Shown one piece after another: positions 8,240 to 16,401 of a stretch of DNA of 64,000 bases. The notes under the pieces are model-generated. The model worked only from the letters and a program-made list of their open reading frames with translations. It was not told the origin of the DNA and ran no database searches. Origin of the DNA: Sphingobacterium spiritivorum ATCC 33861 (GTDB lineage: Bacteria > Bacteroidota > Bacteroidia > Sphingobacteriales > Sphingobacteriaceae); contig NZ_GL379771.1 of NCBI RefSeq assembly GCF_000143765.1, positions 434,001-498,000 of the forward strand, read 5' to 3'. The stretch's first letter is position 1. Every line of letters starts with the position of its first letter. Position numbers and translations under genes: made by a program.

Positions 8240-9493
8240 TTAAGGTTGATACTTTTTGAAAATAACGGAAGCATTATGTCCGCCAAACCCAAAAGTATTA
8301 CTCATCGCTGCATTTACCACACGTTTTTGCGCCGTATTGAATGTAAAATTCAATTTATTATCCAGTTCAGGATCGTCGTTAAAGTGGTTGATTGTTGGAG
8401 GTACTATGTCATTCTGGACAGCCAGGATTGAAGCAATAGACTCAATCGCACCGGCAGCACCCAAAAGGTGTCCTGTCATCGATTTGGTCGAGCTGATGTT
8501 CAATTCATAAGCATGATCCCCAAATAATTCTTTAATAGCTTTTGTTTCACTGATATCTCCAAGAGGTGTAGATGTACCATGCACATTGATATAATCAATT
8601 TCATGTCCATCCATCCGGGCATCACGCAAAGCATTTGACATCACCAGTTTTGCGCCTAACCCTTCCGGGTGTGGTGCGGTGATATGATTTGCATCTGCAC
8701 TCATTCCCCCTCCTACAATTTCAGCATAAATTTTTGCTCCGCGTGCCAATGCATGTTCCAGACTTTCCAATATAATCGTGCCCGAACCTTCACCTGCGAC
8801 AAATCCATCACGGTCCTTATCAAAAGGACGGGAAGCTGTCTTGGGATCGTCATTACGGGTAGACAATGCATGTAATGCATTGAATCCGCCTATGCCCGCT
8901 TCATTGATAATGGCCTCAGAGCCACCGGAAACGATAATATCACACAGACCGGTACGAATGTAATTGAATGCGTCGATCATTGCATTAGTCGAAGATGCAC
9001 ATGCAGACACACACGAAAAGTTTGGTCCGCGTAATCCATAACGCATCGAGATATGACCCGGAGCAATGTCCACGATCATTTTCGGAATAAAGAAAGGATT
9101 GAAACGAGGCGTTCCATCTCCTGTGGCGAAGTTTGAGACTTCGTCCAAAAACGTTTTTAATCCACCAATCCCCGAACCCCAGATGACTCCTATCCGATTA
9201 GTGTCAAGTTTTTCAAAATCCAGTGCTGCATCTTTAATAGCTTCTTCCGTAGATGCCATGGCGTATTGAACAAAAGGATCGACCTTCCGTGCTTCTTTAC
9301 GATCCATGAAATCATGCGGATCGAAATCTTTTACTTCGCACGCAAATTGGGTTTTGAATTTTGATGCATCAAATCTTGTAATAGGAGCAGCACCGCTTAC
9401 ACCATTTATCAATCCTTCCCAGTATTCCGGGACAGTATTGCCAAGTGGTGTAAGAGCGCCTAACCCTGTTACTACTACTCTTTTAAGCTCCAT
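8240..9493 (-). CDS. fabF: Beta-ketoacyl-ACP synthase II
   Basis: This condensing enzyme elongates fatty acids by joining malonyl-ACP to acyl-ACP. The 417-residue length is standard for FabF. The Cys-His-His triad is present: Cys165 in CVSACASSTNA, His in NVHGTSTPLGD and His in KSMTGHLLGAAG, with the conserved Lys before it. The C-terminal NTFGFGGHN loop is also present. It lies 27 bases downstream of acpP, its carrier-protein partner, and is co-transcribed with it. Confidence 0.97.
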   Translation of the reverse strand: MELKRVVVTGLGALTPLGNTVPEYWEGLINGVSGAAPITRFDASKFKTQFACEVKDFDPHDFMDRKEARKVDPFVQYAMASTEEAIKDAALDFEKLDTNRIGVIWGSGIGGLKTFLDEVSNFATGDGTPRFNPFFIPKMIVDIAPGHISMRYGLRGPNFSCVSACASSTNAMIDAFNYIRTGLCDIIVSGGSEAIINEAGIGGFNALHALSTRNDDPKTASRPFDKDRDGFVAGEGSGTIILESLEHALARGAKIYAEIVGGGMSADANHITAPHPEGLGAKLVMSNALRDARMDGHEIDYINVHGTSTPLGDISETKAIKELFGDHAYELNISSTKSMTGHLLGAAGAIESIASILAVQNDIVPPTINHFNDDPELDNKLNFTFNTAQKRVVNAAMSNTFGFGGHNASVIFKKYQP

Positions 9494-9520
9494 TTATGAT
9501 GATTGGCCTAATTAAATTAG

Positions 9521-9757
9521 TTAGTTAACGTTTTTTTCTAAATAAGCGATTGCTTGACCTACTGTACCGATGTTCTCAGCTTGATCATCAGGAATAGCTA
9601 CGTTGAATTCTTTTTCAAACTCCATGATCAACTCGACTGTGTCAAGTGAATCAGCACCTAAATCATTAGTGAATGAAGCTTCTGGCGTTACTTCGTTTTC
9701 GTCAACACCTAATTTTTCAACGATAATTGCTTTTACTCTTGAAGCGATATCTGACAT
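9521..9757 (-). CDS. acpP: Acyl carrier protein
   Basis: This 78-residue carrier protein holds growing fatty-acyl chains on phosphopantetheine attached to Ser in the [10 protein letters not shown] motif. The protein is strongly acidic, as usual. I chose the ATG at 9757 ([17 protein letters not shown]). The frame remains open 33 codons further upstream, but that part contains the promoter and reads nothing like ACP. It heads the acpP-fabF(-rnc) unit and has the best promoter match in the window. Confidence 0.97.
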   Translation of the reverse strand: MSDIASRVKAIIVEKLGVDENEVTPEASFTNDLGADSLDTVELIMEFEKEFNVAIPDDQAENIGTVGQAIAYLEKNVN

Positions 9758-9843
9758 GATTTTATAGTTTAATTGTTTAATAAATCTGTGCAAAGAAAAA
9801 TAAATTTCACCAATTATCAAATCTTTTTGATTTTTTGGCGCAG

Positions 9844-9873
9844 CAAAAGTAAGCATGTTAATCCAATATTCAA
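9844..9873 (-). promoter_or_regulatory. Promoter of acpP-fabF-rnc
   Basis: On the minus strand, TTG (9871-9873), a 19-base spacer and TACTTTTG (9844-9851) give an exact match to the Bacteroidota housekeeping promoter (TTG-N19-TAnnTTTG). The predicted leader is about 80 bases. Confidence 0.75.
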
Positions 9874-10022
9874 ACTGTAAAAGACTAATACTTAACCGTA
9901 TCCAATAATACTAACTTTTGGCTTTATTTACAAATATTCTACTTTGTTAATGCAAATTTTACATAGAATACCCGCAAGATACGTGAAATTATACTAATTT
10001 CGTATAAAACATCTCAGCAAAA

Positions 10023-10529
10023 TTGAATAAAATAACTGTATTTAAATTGGAAATGGACATGGAAGAAGAACTGGATTTTGTTCTTCTGGGTATTAGCTCC
10101 CCTTTACGGGACTACAGATTATGCCATTTTATCAACAAAACTACAGGCCTCCAGTTTGTATATGGTAAAGAAAGTAATATCGACCATAAGGGAAATATGA
10201 AAGAAGGGGGAAAAGAAGAGTATGAATACCATATCATACAGGAAAAAAGTAAAGGCAAAAAGCCAGCTTTGAAACATCATTTTGCCATCTACAGATATTG
10301 CGATGTCGACTACGAATACGAGTATTATCTTATTAACAACAGGAGTCAGGAAGGCGGTTTATTAATACCTGAAATAGCAAATTTTGACTTCTTTCTGGTC
10401 ATCAAAAACTTCATACATGAAGAAGATTTACGCCTCCTTATTCAGAATCTGAATCGTATAAATGACGTCATAATGGTAAAAGAAATAATGCCTAAAATAT
10501 TGAAATCTAAAGAAAATCTCATATTTTAG
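10023..10529 (+). CDS. IPExxxVDY family protein
   Basis: This 168-residue cytosolic protein has no signal peptide or membrane segment. It has the family motif near residue 116 in the variant form IPEIANFDF, in a context (GLLIPEIANFDFFLVIKN) that fits the Bacteroidota-restricted IPExxxVDY family of unknown function. In my recollection this gene often sits beside pyruvate kinase, as it does here (pyk begins 125 bases downstream). The only full-length start is a TTG at 10023; an internal ATG ten codons later (MDMEEELDF) is an alternative. Confidence 0.75.
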   Translation: MNKITVFKLEMDMEEELDFVLLGISSPLRDYRLCHFINKTTGLQFVYGKESNIDHKGNMKEGGKEEYEYHIIQEKSKGKKPALKHHFAIYRYCDVDYEYEYYLINNRSQEGGLLIPEIANFDFFLVIKNFIHEEDLRLLIQNLNRINDVIMVKEIMPKILKSKENLIF

Positions 10530-10654
10530 CGCACTTGAAAGAAGAGTGTACATACTACACTATAAATTATAAACTTCAAATCAGATGTTATTCTTTGTAA
10601 AAAGAAGGGTAACAGCAAATAAAAATATAAGTAGTTTTTAAAACAAAATATTAC

Positions 10655-12085
10655 ATGAAGAAGATTCAAAAACGGACCAAAATTGTGGCAACACTTGGCC
10701 CGGCATCAGCAGATAAAACTGTCTTGACAAATATGATTGCCAAAGGTGTCGATGTATGTCGCCTTAACTTCTCCCACGGAAGCCAGGAAGATCACCTGAA
10801 AGTGATCAACACAATCAACGAAATCAACAATGAACATCCCTTTAACGTAGCTATTCTTGCCGATCTTCAAGGACCTAAAATCCGTATTGGTAAAATGAAA
10901 GAGGGTGGCGCTATCCTGATTAACGGTTCTGAGGTAGAAATCACAACTCAGGAACTGATCGGAGACGAAAAGCGTATCTATATCACATATGAAAACTTCC
11001 CCAATGATGTTAAGGAAGATGAGATTATCTTATTGGATGACGGTAAATTACAATTGAGAGTAGTCTCTACCAACCATAAAGATACTGTATTCTGCCAGGT
11101 TGTTCACGGAGGTGTATTGACTTCCAGAAAAGGTGTCAATCTTCCAAATACAAAAGTATCTATCCCTTCACTGACAGAAGAAGATCTTGACAACCTGAAC
11201 TTTGCTCTTGATCATGGTGCTGACTGGATCGCTATGTCTTTTGTACGTTCGGCAGAAGATATCTACCAGTGTAAAGAGATCATCAAAGAAAAAGGAAGTC
11301 ATGCGCGTGTAATTGCTAAAATCGAGAAACCTGAAGCGATCGAAAATATCGATGCGATCATCGAAGCGACAGACGGTATCATGGTTGCACGTGGTGATTT
11401 GGGTGTTGAGATGCCAATGGAAGAAGTTCCGGGATTGCAAAAAATCATCGTTCAAAAATGTCGTGACCTTTCCAAACCGGTTATCATTGCTACGCAGATG
11501 CTGGAAAGTATGATCACTACTCCTCGTCCAACACGTGCAGAGGTCAACGATGTGGCCAATTCTGTATTGGATGGTGCAGATGCTGTAATGCTTAGCGGTG
11601 AGACTTCCGTAGGAGAATTCCCGGAAATCGTTATCGAAACAATGGCTAAAATCATTGTACATGTAGAGCAGACATCATACAACTACTACAGCGACAAGAG
11701 TGATCAACATACAGATCTGACAAAGATCCCTGATGCGATCTGTGGTTCATCGATCTACCTGGCTGAAAAAACAAAAGCTTCAGCTATCGCCGTGATGACA
11801 TCCTCAGGTTATACTGCATTTGAAATCTCAAGCTACAGACCGGATGCAGATATTTATATTTTCACAGGAAACAAAAATTTACTGAGATCATTAAGTCTGG
11901 TTTGGGGTGTACGAGCATTTGTGTATGAAAAATTTGAAAGTACTGACGGCACAATTCAGGATGTAAATAAGTTGCTTACAGAAAAGAACCTGGTATCTCC
12001 GGGACAGATCGTAATCAATACATCTTCAACACCGCTCCGCGAAAAAGGAAGAACAAATACAATTCGGGTATCCGAAGTAAAATAA
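10655..12085 (+). CDS. pyk: Pyruvate kinase
   Basis: This is the final ATP-yielding enzyme of glycolysis (phosphoenolpyruvate + ADP to pyruvate + ATP). The 476 residues match the usual bacterial length. Signatures are the N-terminal KRTKIVATLGPAS, the active-site segment IIAKIEKPEAIENID, the GVARGDLGVE-type loop (MVARGDLGVEMP) and TQMLESMITTPRPTRAEVNDVANSVLDGADAVMLSGET. The C-terminal regulatory domain is complete. It starts at an ATG and is followed by a strong terminator. Confidence 0.97.
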   Translation: MKKIQKRTKIVATLGPASADKTVLTNMIAKGVDVCRLNFSHGSQEDHLKVINTINEINNEHPFNVAILADLQGPKIRIGKMKEGGAILINGSEVEITTQELIGDEKRIYITYENFPNDVKEDEIILLDDGKLQLRVVSTNHKDTVFCQVVHGGVLTSRKGVNLPNTKVSIPSLTEEDLDNLNFALDHGADWIAMSFVRSAEDIYQCKEIIKEKGSHARVIAKIEKPEAIENIDAIIEATDGIMVARGDLGVEMPMEEVPGLQKIIVQKCRDLSKPVIIATQMLESMITTPRPTRAEVNDVANSVLDGADAVMLSGETSVGEFPEIVIETMAKIIVHVEQTSYNYYSDKSDQHTDLTKIPDAICGSSIYLAEKTKASAIAVMTSSGYTAFEISSYRPDADIYIFTGNKNLLRSLSLVWGVRAFVYEKFESTDGTIQDVNKLLTEKNLVSPGQIVINTSSTPLREKGRTNTIRVSEVK

Positions 12086-12090
12086 CTAAA

Positions 12091-12127
12091 AATAAGGTGG
12101 CTGGATATTCGGCCACCTTATTTTTTT
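12091..12127. terminator. Terminator of pyk
   Basis: An 11-bp stem (12091-12101 with 12112-12122) runs straight into seven T residues. It overlaps the stop codon of the convergent minus-strand gene (12118) and may serve both. Confidence 0.9.
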
Positions 12128-12456
12128 AGCACAGAATCCTTTTTTAGTAACAAGGGACGGAAGTTATATGCCTCTTTCAAGGGTAACTGATCAAGTTCAT
12201 CCAGTTTTTTTGTGCCTGGCATCGGAGCCGAATCTTTGCCATATAATTTAACTGTCAGGATCTCTCCCTTTCTGTTTTTCACCTCGTCCGGATTCACAGG
12301 ATAAACCTGCAACCTCTTTACTGTATCCAATAACGGAATCTGCTGATCCGGAAAAACTTTACGTCCTTTCTTTTCCTGATATTTAAAATCCTGAGCAAAA
12401 GAATAGCTCCAAATGCTTAGGAAAAGTGCTGTGAATATGCTATATTTCAGTTTCAT
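12118..12456 (-). CDS. Small exported protein of unknown function
   Basis: The protein has 112 residues and an N-terminal signal peptide ending at about residue 21 (ALFLSIWSYSFAQ), so it is exported. The mature part is basic and hydrophilic, with a Pro-rich middle (YPVNPDEVKNRKGEILTVKLYG) and no Cys. I do not recognise a family. It is convergent with pyk and divergent from the sensor kinase gene; the kinase pair could control it, but nothing shows that directly. Confidence 0.7.
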   Translation of the reverse strand: MKLKYSIFTALFLSIWSYSFAQDFKYQEKKGRKVFPDQQIPLLDTVKRLQVYPVNPDEVKNRKGEILTVKLYGKDSAPMPGTKKLDELDQLPLKEAYNFRPLLLKKDSVLKK

Positions 12457-12570
12457 AACATGTGAAGTGTATTTCCTTAAAATTAAGCAACAATTCTCAA
12501 TAACAAATCATAATGCGCCACATTGCCTGTTAAATATTGTTAAATGAACGTTTTGAAGATAAAGCATTTA

Positions 12571-12578
12571 TATTTTTG
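12571..12578 (+). promoter_or_regulatory. -7 element for the sensor kinase, leaderless transcript
   Basis: TATTTTTG matches TAnnTTTG and ends 6 bases before the kinase ATG at 12585. The transcript would begin at or within a few bases of the start codon. Confidence 0.55.
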
Positions 12579-12584
12579 TAACAA

Positions 12585-14405
12585 ATGAAACAAAGAAGTA
12601 TTACTGTCATTATTGGATTAATGTCCATTGCTCTGCTTGGAGTAATGGCTATGCAATACTTTTTTATCCGCGACTCTTTCCGTCAAAAATCACAGCTCTT
12701 CGATGAATCGGTCAATGCTTCTCTGGCAACAGTTGCGTCTAAAATAGAGAAACACGAGGTTATGGCTTTTGCCAAAACCCAACAAAGAAATAACCAGGTT
12801 AAATATGAGCGTGAACAAAAACGCTTAGAAGACCAGATCAATATTCAGAAGCAGATCGAAGCCCTTCGACTTCAGCAGTATGAGGTTCAGCAAAAGTTTA
12901 AAGATGCAGAAGATGTGCTCAAAATGAGCTACCCGATCATTGTACCTCTGGAAAACTGGTTTTATGAAACGTATATCCGACGCAAAAAATACAATTATCT
13001 GGTCAAGCTTCTGATTTCACAAGGTGTATATGAAGATAATTCTATCGGTAACTCTATCGAGGTATATGCAGTTGGTGATAAAATCGCACGTATTGCAGCA
13101 AAAGACGATAGCTGCCGATACCTTGCTTTCTTGAATCCGTACGAATTAAATTCACTGGATTTTACGATCAAGACATTGCCCCCAAAAGCAGACATGAAGA
13201 TTGCGCTTCGTATACATGCCTTAGAGAATAAACTCAAATTGTCGCAACTTGATGATGCCAGCAATCTCTATGACTCCATCGCCGTAATCGGTGGTAAAAA
13301 AAATAATGTTATTGAAGATTTCGCTGCCAGCATGGAACTTTCCAAGCGTCCGTTAAAGAGTCGTATCGATGTTAGTTTCCTTAAGAAAGAACTTACACGG
13401 GAACTTTCCAACAGAGATATTAACTCCAAATTCAATATCGAAGTCAAAGAGAACAACAGTATTCTGTACAATATTAATACACTTGGTGAACTGGATAAAC
13501 CTCAGAAGCACAACAGCTACTCTACACTGTTATTCCAGGGAGACGTCGGAAATGCGCCCGGCAAACTGACCATTACTTTTACGGACAAGCGTAATATTAT
13601 CATGGACAATATGGGATACCTCTTTTTTCCAATGGGAGCCTTACTTGTTTTACTGATTGGTTGCTTTGCCTATACACTGACTACTATCTTCCGTCAAAAG
13701 AAAATCTCTGAGATGAAGACCGACTTTATCAACAATATGACCCATGAGTTCAAAACTCCTGTAGCGACCATCATGATTGCGAGTGAGTCTCTCAGGGATC
13801 CGGAAATAATTGCAGACGAAAGAAGAGTACATCGCCTGGCCAACATTATTTACGATGAGAATGTCCGATTGGGAGATCATATTGAAAGGGTACTCAATAT
13901 CGCCAGACTGGAAAAAGAGAATCTGAAAATAGACCGCATGGATGTCCGGATCAATGACCTGACCAATGCGGTACTGGACAGCATGCAGTTGCAGATTCAA
14001 AAATCCAAAGGCACACTGGAAACTTTTCTGGAGGCAAAGGATGATGTCGTGATCGGTGACGAATTACACCTGTCCAATGTACTGTTTAATCTGGTGGATA
14101 ATGCCATCAAATACAGTAAAGACAGTCCGCACATTACCGTCAGAACCCATAACCATAAAAATACGATAGTAATATCCGTCAGTGACAAGGGAATCGGTAT
14201 GACTCGCGACCAGCAGCAGAAGATCTTTGATCAGTTTTACCGGATTCCTACAGGCAATATTCACAATGTCAAAGGATTTGGACTGGGGCTGAGTTATGTA
14301 AATGATATTATCAAACGTCTGGACGGCAAGATACAGGTGAAAAGTGAGAAGGATAAGGGCACAAATTTTGATATTACATTGCCACTGAAAGGGCACAAAT
14401 TATAA
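12585..14405 (+). CDS. Sensor histidine kinase (RprX-like)
   Basis: This 606-residue membrane kinase has a first membrane segment at about residues 7-29 and a long charged coiled coil at about 55-110. A periplasmic sensor region runs to about 340, and a second membrane segment spans about 345-368. The HisKA domain carries phospho-His387 in MTHEFKTPVAT, and the HATPase domain has the N box (NVLFNLVDNAIKYSKD) and G boxes (SDKGIGM, GFGLGLSYV). There is no separate HAMP or PAS domain that I can see. The response regulator gene follows 47 bases later. The pair resembles RprX/RprY of Bacteroides. The signal is unknown. Confidence 0.9.
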   Translation: MKQRSITVIIGLMSIALLGVMAMQYFFIRDSFRQKSQLFDESVNASLATVASKIEKHEVMAFAKTQQRNNQVKYEREQKRLEDQINIQKQIEALRLQQYEVQQKFKDAEDVLKMSYPIIVPLENWFYETYIRRKKYNYLVKLLISQGVYEDNSIGNSIEVYAVGDKIARIAAKDDSCRYLAFLNPYELNSLDFTIKTLPPKADMKIALRIHALENKLKLSQLDDASNLYDSIAVIGGKKNNVIEDFAASMELSKRPLKSRIDVSFLKKELTRELSNRDINSKFNIEVKENNSILYNINTLGELDKPQKHNSYSTLLFQGDVGNAPGKLTITFTDKRNIIMDNMGYLFFPMGALLVLLIGCFAYTLTTIFRQKKISEMKTDFINNMTHEFKTPVATIMIASESLRDPEIIADERRVHRLANIIYDENVRLGDHIERVLNIARLEKENLKIDRMDVRINDLTNAVLDSMQLQIQKSKGTLETFLEAKDDVVIGDELHLSNVLFNLVDNAIKYSKDSPHITVRTHNHKNTIVISVSDKGIGMTRDQQQKIFDQFYRIPTGNIHNVKGFGLGLSYVNDIIKRLDGKIQVKSEKDKGTNFDITLPLKGHKL

Positions 14406-14461
14406 TTAGAAATGCTGCTGCTACAGCAACAGTTATTATCAATCAGAAAAATATGCAAATT

Positions 14462-15148
14462 ATGCAAAAAATATTATTAGCGGAAGACGATCCTAATTTG
14501 GGTGAGCTTCTAAAAGATTATTTGGAACTGAAAGGTAAATTCGATGTCACACTTTGTCAGGATGGCGAAGAAGCACTTGTAGCCTTCCATAAAGATCAGT
14601 ATGATCTATGTATCCTGGATGTCATGATGCCTAAGAAAGATGGATTTTCGCTTGGAAAAGATATCCGCAAAACCAATACTACAGTGCCTGTGATATATGC
14701 TACTGCCAAAGGAATGATGGAGGATAAAACGCAGGCATTTGAATTGGGTGGAGATGATTATATTACAAAACCATTTCGGGTAGAAGAACTTTTACTTCGC
14801 ATCAATGCTCTTCTGAAGAGAAGTTCAAGAGACAAAGATGAAGAAACTGCAGATAAGTTTGAAATCGGAGATTACTTCTTCGACTATACCAGCCAGCAGA
14901 TTTCTTATAAGGGTCAACAACAGAAACTCTCAACAAAAGAAGCTGAATTACTACGTTTACTATGCCTGAAGAAAAATGATGTACTGACCCGTGAAGAGGC
15001 TCTTTTAAAAATATGGCACGATGACAATTACTTTACCGGAAGAAGTATGGATGTATTCCTGAGTAAGCTCCGCAAGTACCTGCGGGAGGACCCGAGTGTA
15101 GAAATCGTAAATGTACACGGTAAAGGTTACAAGCTCCTCGTCAGCTAA
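14462..15148 (+). CDS. Response regulator, OmpR/PhoB family (RprY-like)
   Basis: The N-terminal receiver domain has the acidic pair in LLAEDDP, phospho-Asp in CILDVMMPKKDG, and the conserved Thr/Lys (YATAKG, YITKPF). A C-terminal winged-helix DNA-binding domain follows (STKEAELLRLLCLKKNDVLTREEAL ... VNVHGKGYKL). I prefer the ATG at 14462 (MQKILLAEDD, 228 residues); an in-frame ATG three codons upstream (14453) is also possible. It is the partner of the kinase immediately upstream. Confidence 0.93.
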   Translation: MQKILLAEDDPNLGELLKDYLELKGKFDVTLCQDGEEALVAFHKDQYDLCILDVMMPKKDGFSLGKDIRKTNTTVPVIYATAKGMMEDKTQAFELGGDDYITKPFRVEELLLRINALLKRSSRDKDEETADKFEIGDYFFDYTSQQISYKGQQQKLSTKEAELLRLLCLKKNDVLTREEALLKIWHDDNYFTGRSMDVFLSKLRKYLREDPSVEIVNVHGKGYKLLVS

Positions 15149-15172
15149 CAAAATATAAAATAACTCACAGAT

Positions 15173-15212
15173 ATTATTGTCTCTTGATTTTGTGAATTCA
15201 GGAGACAATAAT
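15173..15212 (+). terminator. Hairpin downstream of the response regulator
   Basis: An 11-bp stem (15173-15183 with 15202-15212, ATTATTGTCTC) has an 18-base loop. The downstream T-run is weak, so termination is likely but not certain. Confidence 0.5.
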
Positions 15213-15351
15213 TACCTTTAAGGCGCAACACACACTAACGTCATCTTCATTAACAGGATCATAATCTGACATATGATGGCATTCTGAGTTTTTATAAGTA
15301 AGATTATCCCGGTTACTTGGTGGTTATCCTCACACTTACTAACGAATTTCT

Positions 15352-16023
15352 ATGACATTAATGCGCTCTGTCATCACTTTTCTTATCCTGTTTACATGCT
15401 TTGGCCATGCGCTGTCGGCACAACAAGATACGACCAAACAATTCAGTGATACCCTGCAAAATAGAATGCTCAAAAAAAACTTTTGGAAACAAGTCCCCTA
15501 TAAAGAAATTGCGATACCTGCCGGATTATTAACGTACGGCATTATTTCACGGGAAAGCCATTTCCTTATTCATCAGGATAACGATATTAACAATGTTTTG
15601 CGAAAAAATATAGACGGGAAATTCACCATTGATGATTTTAGCCAGTACACACCGTTACTTAGTATCTATGTGTTGGATCTGGCGGGCATAAAAGCCAGGC
15701 ACAACCTCAGAGAGCGGTTATTTGTTTCAGGTGTATCTTATGCCATTATGGCCACGACTGTATACACCATCAAAAGCACAGACAATGTCTGGCGTCCGGA
15801 CAACTCTGCAAATAATTCTTTTCCTTCCGGACATGCTGCTACAGCATTTGCCGGAGCAGAATTATTATGGCAGGAGTATAAAGACCAATCCATCTGGTAT
15901 GGAATTGCAGGGTATACAGTAGCAGCCGGAACCGGATTTTTCAGAATGTACAATAATAAACATTGGTTTTCGGACGTAGTTATGGGAGCAGGTATCGGCA
16001 TGCTCAGTACCAAGATCGGTTAA
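15352..16023 (+). CDS. PAP2 superfamily phosphatase
   Basis: This 223-residue protein has an N-terminal signal/anchor (MRSVITFLILFTCFGHALSA). The three phosphatase motifs are in order: VWRPDN (motif 1, shortened), NSFPSGHAA (motif 2, with the catalytic His) and GFFRMYNNKHWFSDVVMG (motif 3, with the nucleophilic His and the Asp). Members dephosphorylate lipid phosphates such as phosphatidate, undecaprenyl diphosphate or lipid A 1-phosphate. The substrate cannot be told from sequence. There are fewer membrane spans than in canonical six-TM PAP2 enzymes, and the active site should face the periplasm. Confidence 0.85.
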   Translation: MTLMRSVITFLILFTCFGHALSAQQDTTKQFSDTLQNRMLKKNFWKQVPYKEIAIPAGLLTYGIISRESHFLIHQDNDINNVLRKNIDGKFTIDDFSQYTPLLSIYVLDLAGIKARHNLRERLFVSGVSYAIMATTVYTIKSTDNVWRPDNSANNSFPSGHAATAFAGAELLWQEYKDQSIWYGIAGYTVAAGTGFFRMYNNKHWFSDVVMGAGIGMLSTKIG

Positions 16024-16173
16024 TGGTTACTCCCTCTTGTAGACAAACACCTGGATCATAATCCTTCTTCTTCTGTTACAGTCGTCAGTCCGTTTTATAA
16101 TGGAAAACAAGCCGGGCTGTCTGGAAGCGTCCAATTCTGATCAACAGCATACTATTCTGACGATTTATTAAAA

Positions 16174-16181
16174 TATTTTTG
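16174..16181 (+). promoter_or_regulatory. -7 element for the SAM-riboswitch-metE transcript
   Basis: TATTTTTG matches TAnnTTTG about 33 bases before the aptamer. The -33 position lacks a clear TTG. Confidence 0.45.
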
Positions 16182-16212
16182 GGATTTAGAAACCTAATCC
16201 CGATATTAGCAT

Positions 16213-16321
16213 CGCTTATAGAGAAAGGCCGAGGGACTAGACCCGAAGAAGCCTTAGCAACCTGTCACTTGACAAGGTGCTAAATTCTACCCCGCCTGGA
16301 CACAGGAGGGAAAGATAAGCC
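16213..16321 (+). promoter_or_regulatory. SAM-I (S-box) riboswitch
   Basis: The aptamer is closed by a P1 pairing of CTTAT (16215-16219) with ATAAG (16315-16319). It contains the S-box core GAGGGACTAGACCC..., the GCCTTAGCAACC segment, a variable P3 arm, and the terminal GGGAAAGATAAG block. When S-adenosylmethionine binds, it should lower expression of the methionine synthase 81 bases downstream. A GGACAC in the last arm (16298-16303) could pair with GTGTCC (16338-16343), which is a possible expression-platform switch. There is no classic terminator with a T-run, so control may be at translation. Confidence 0.92.
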
Positions 16322-16401
16322 GAAGTCACTGCATCTGGTGTCCTTCCTCTTTAGCAAAGTAGTTTTATGGAGTTAAGAAAAATTAAACAACAATCATTTT
16401 T

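Noticed and set aside
9758..9856. N-terminal extension of acpP by 33 residues
   Set aside because: The extension includes the promoter region and is not found in acyl carrier proteins of normal length.
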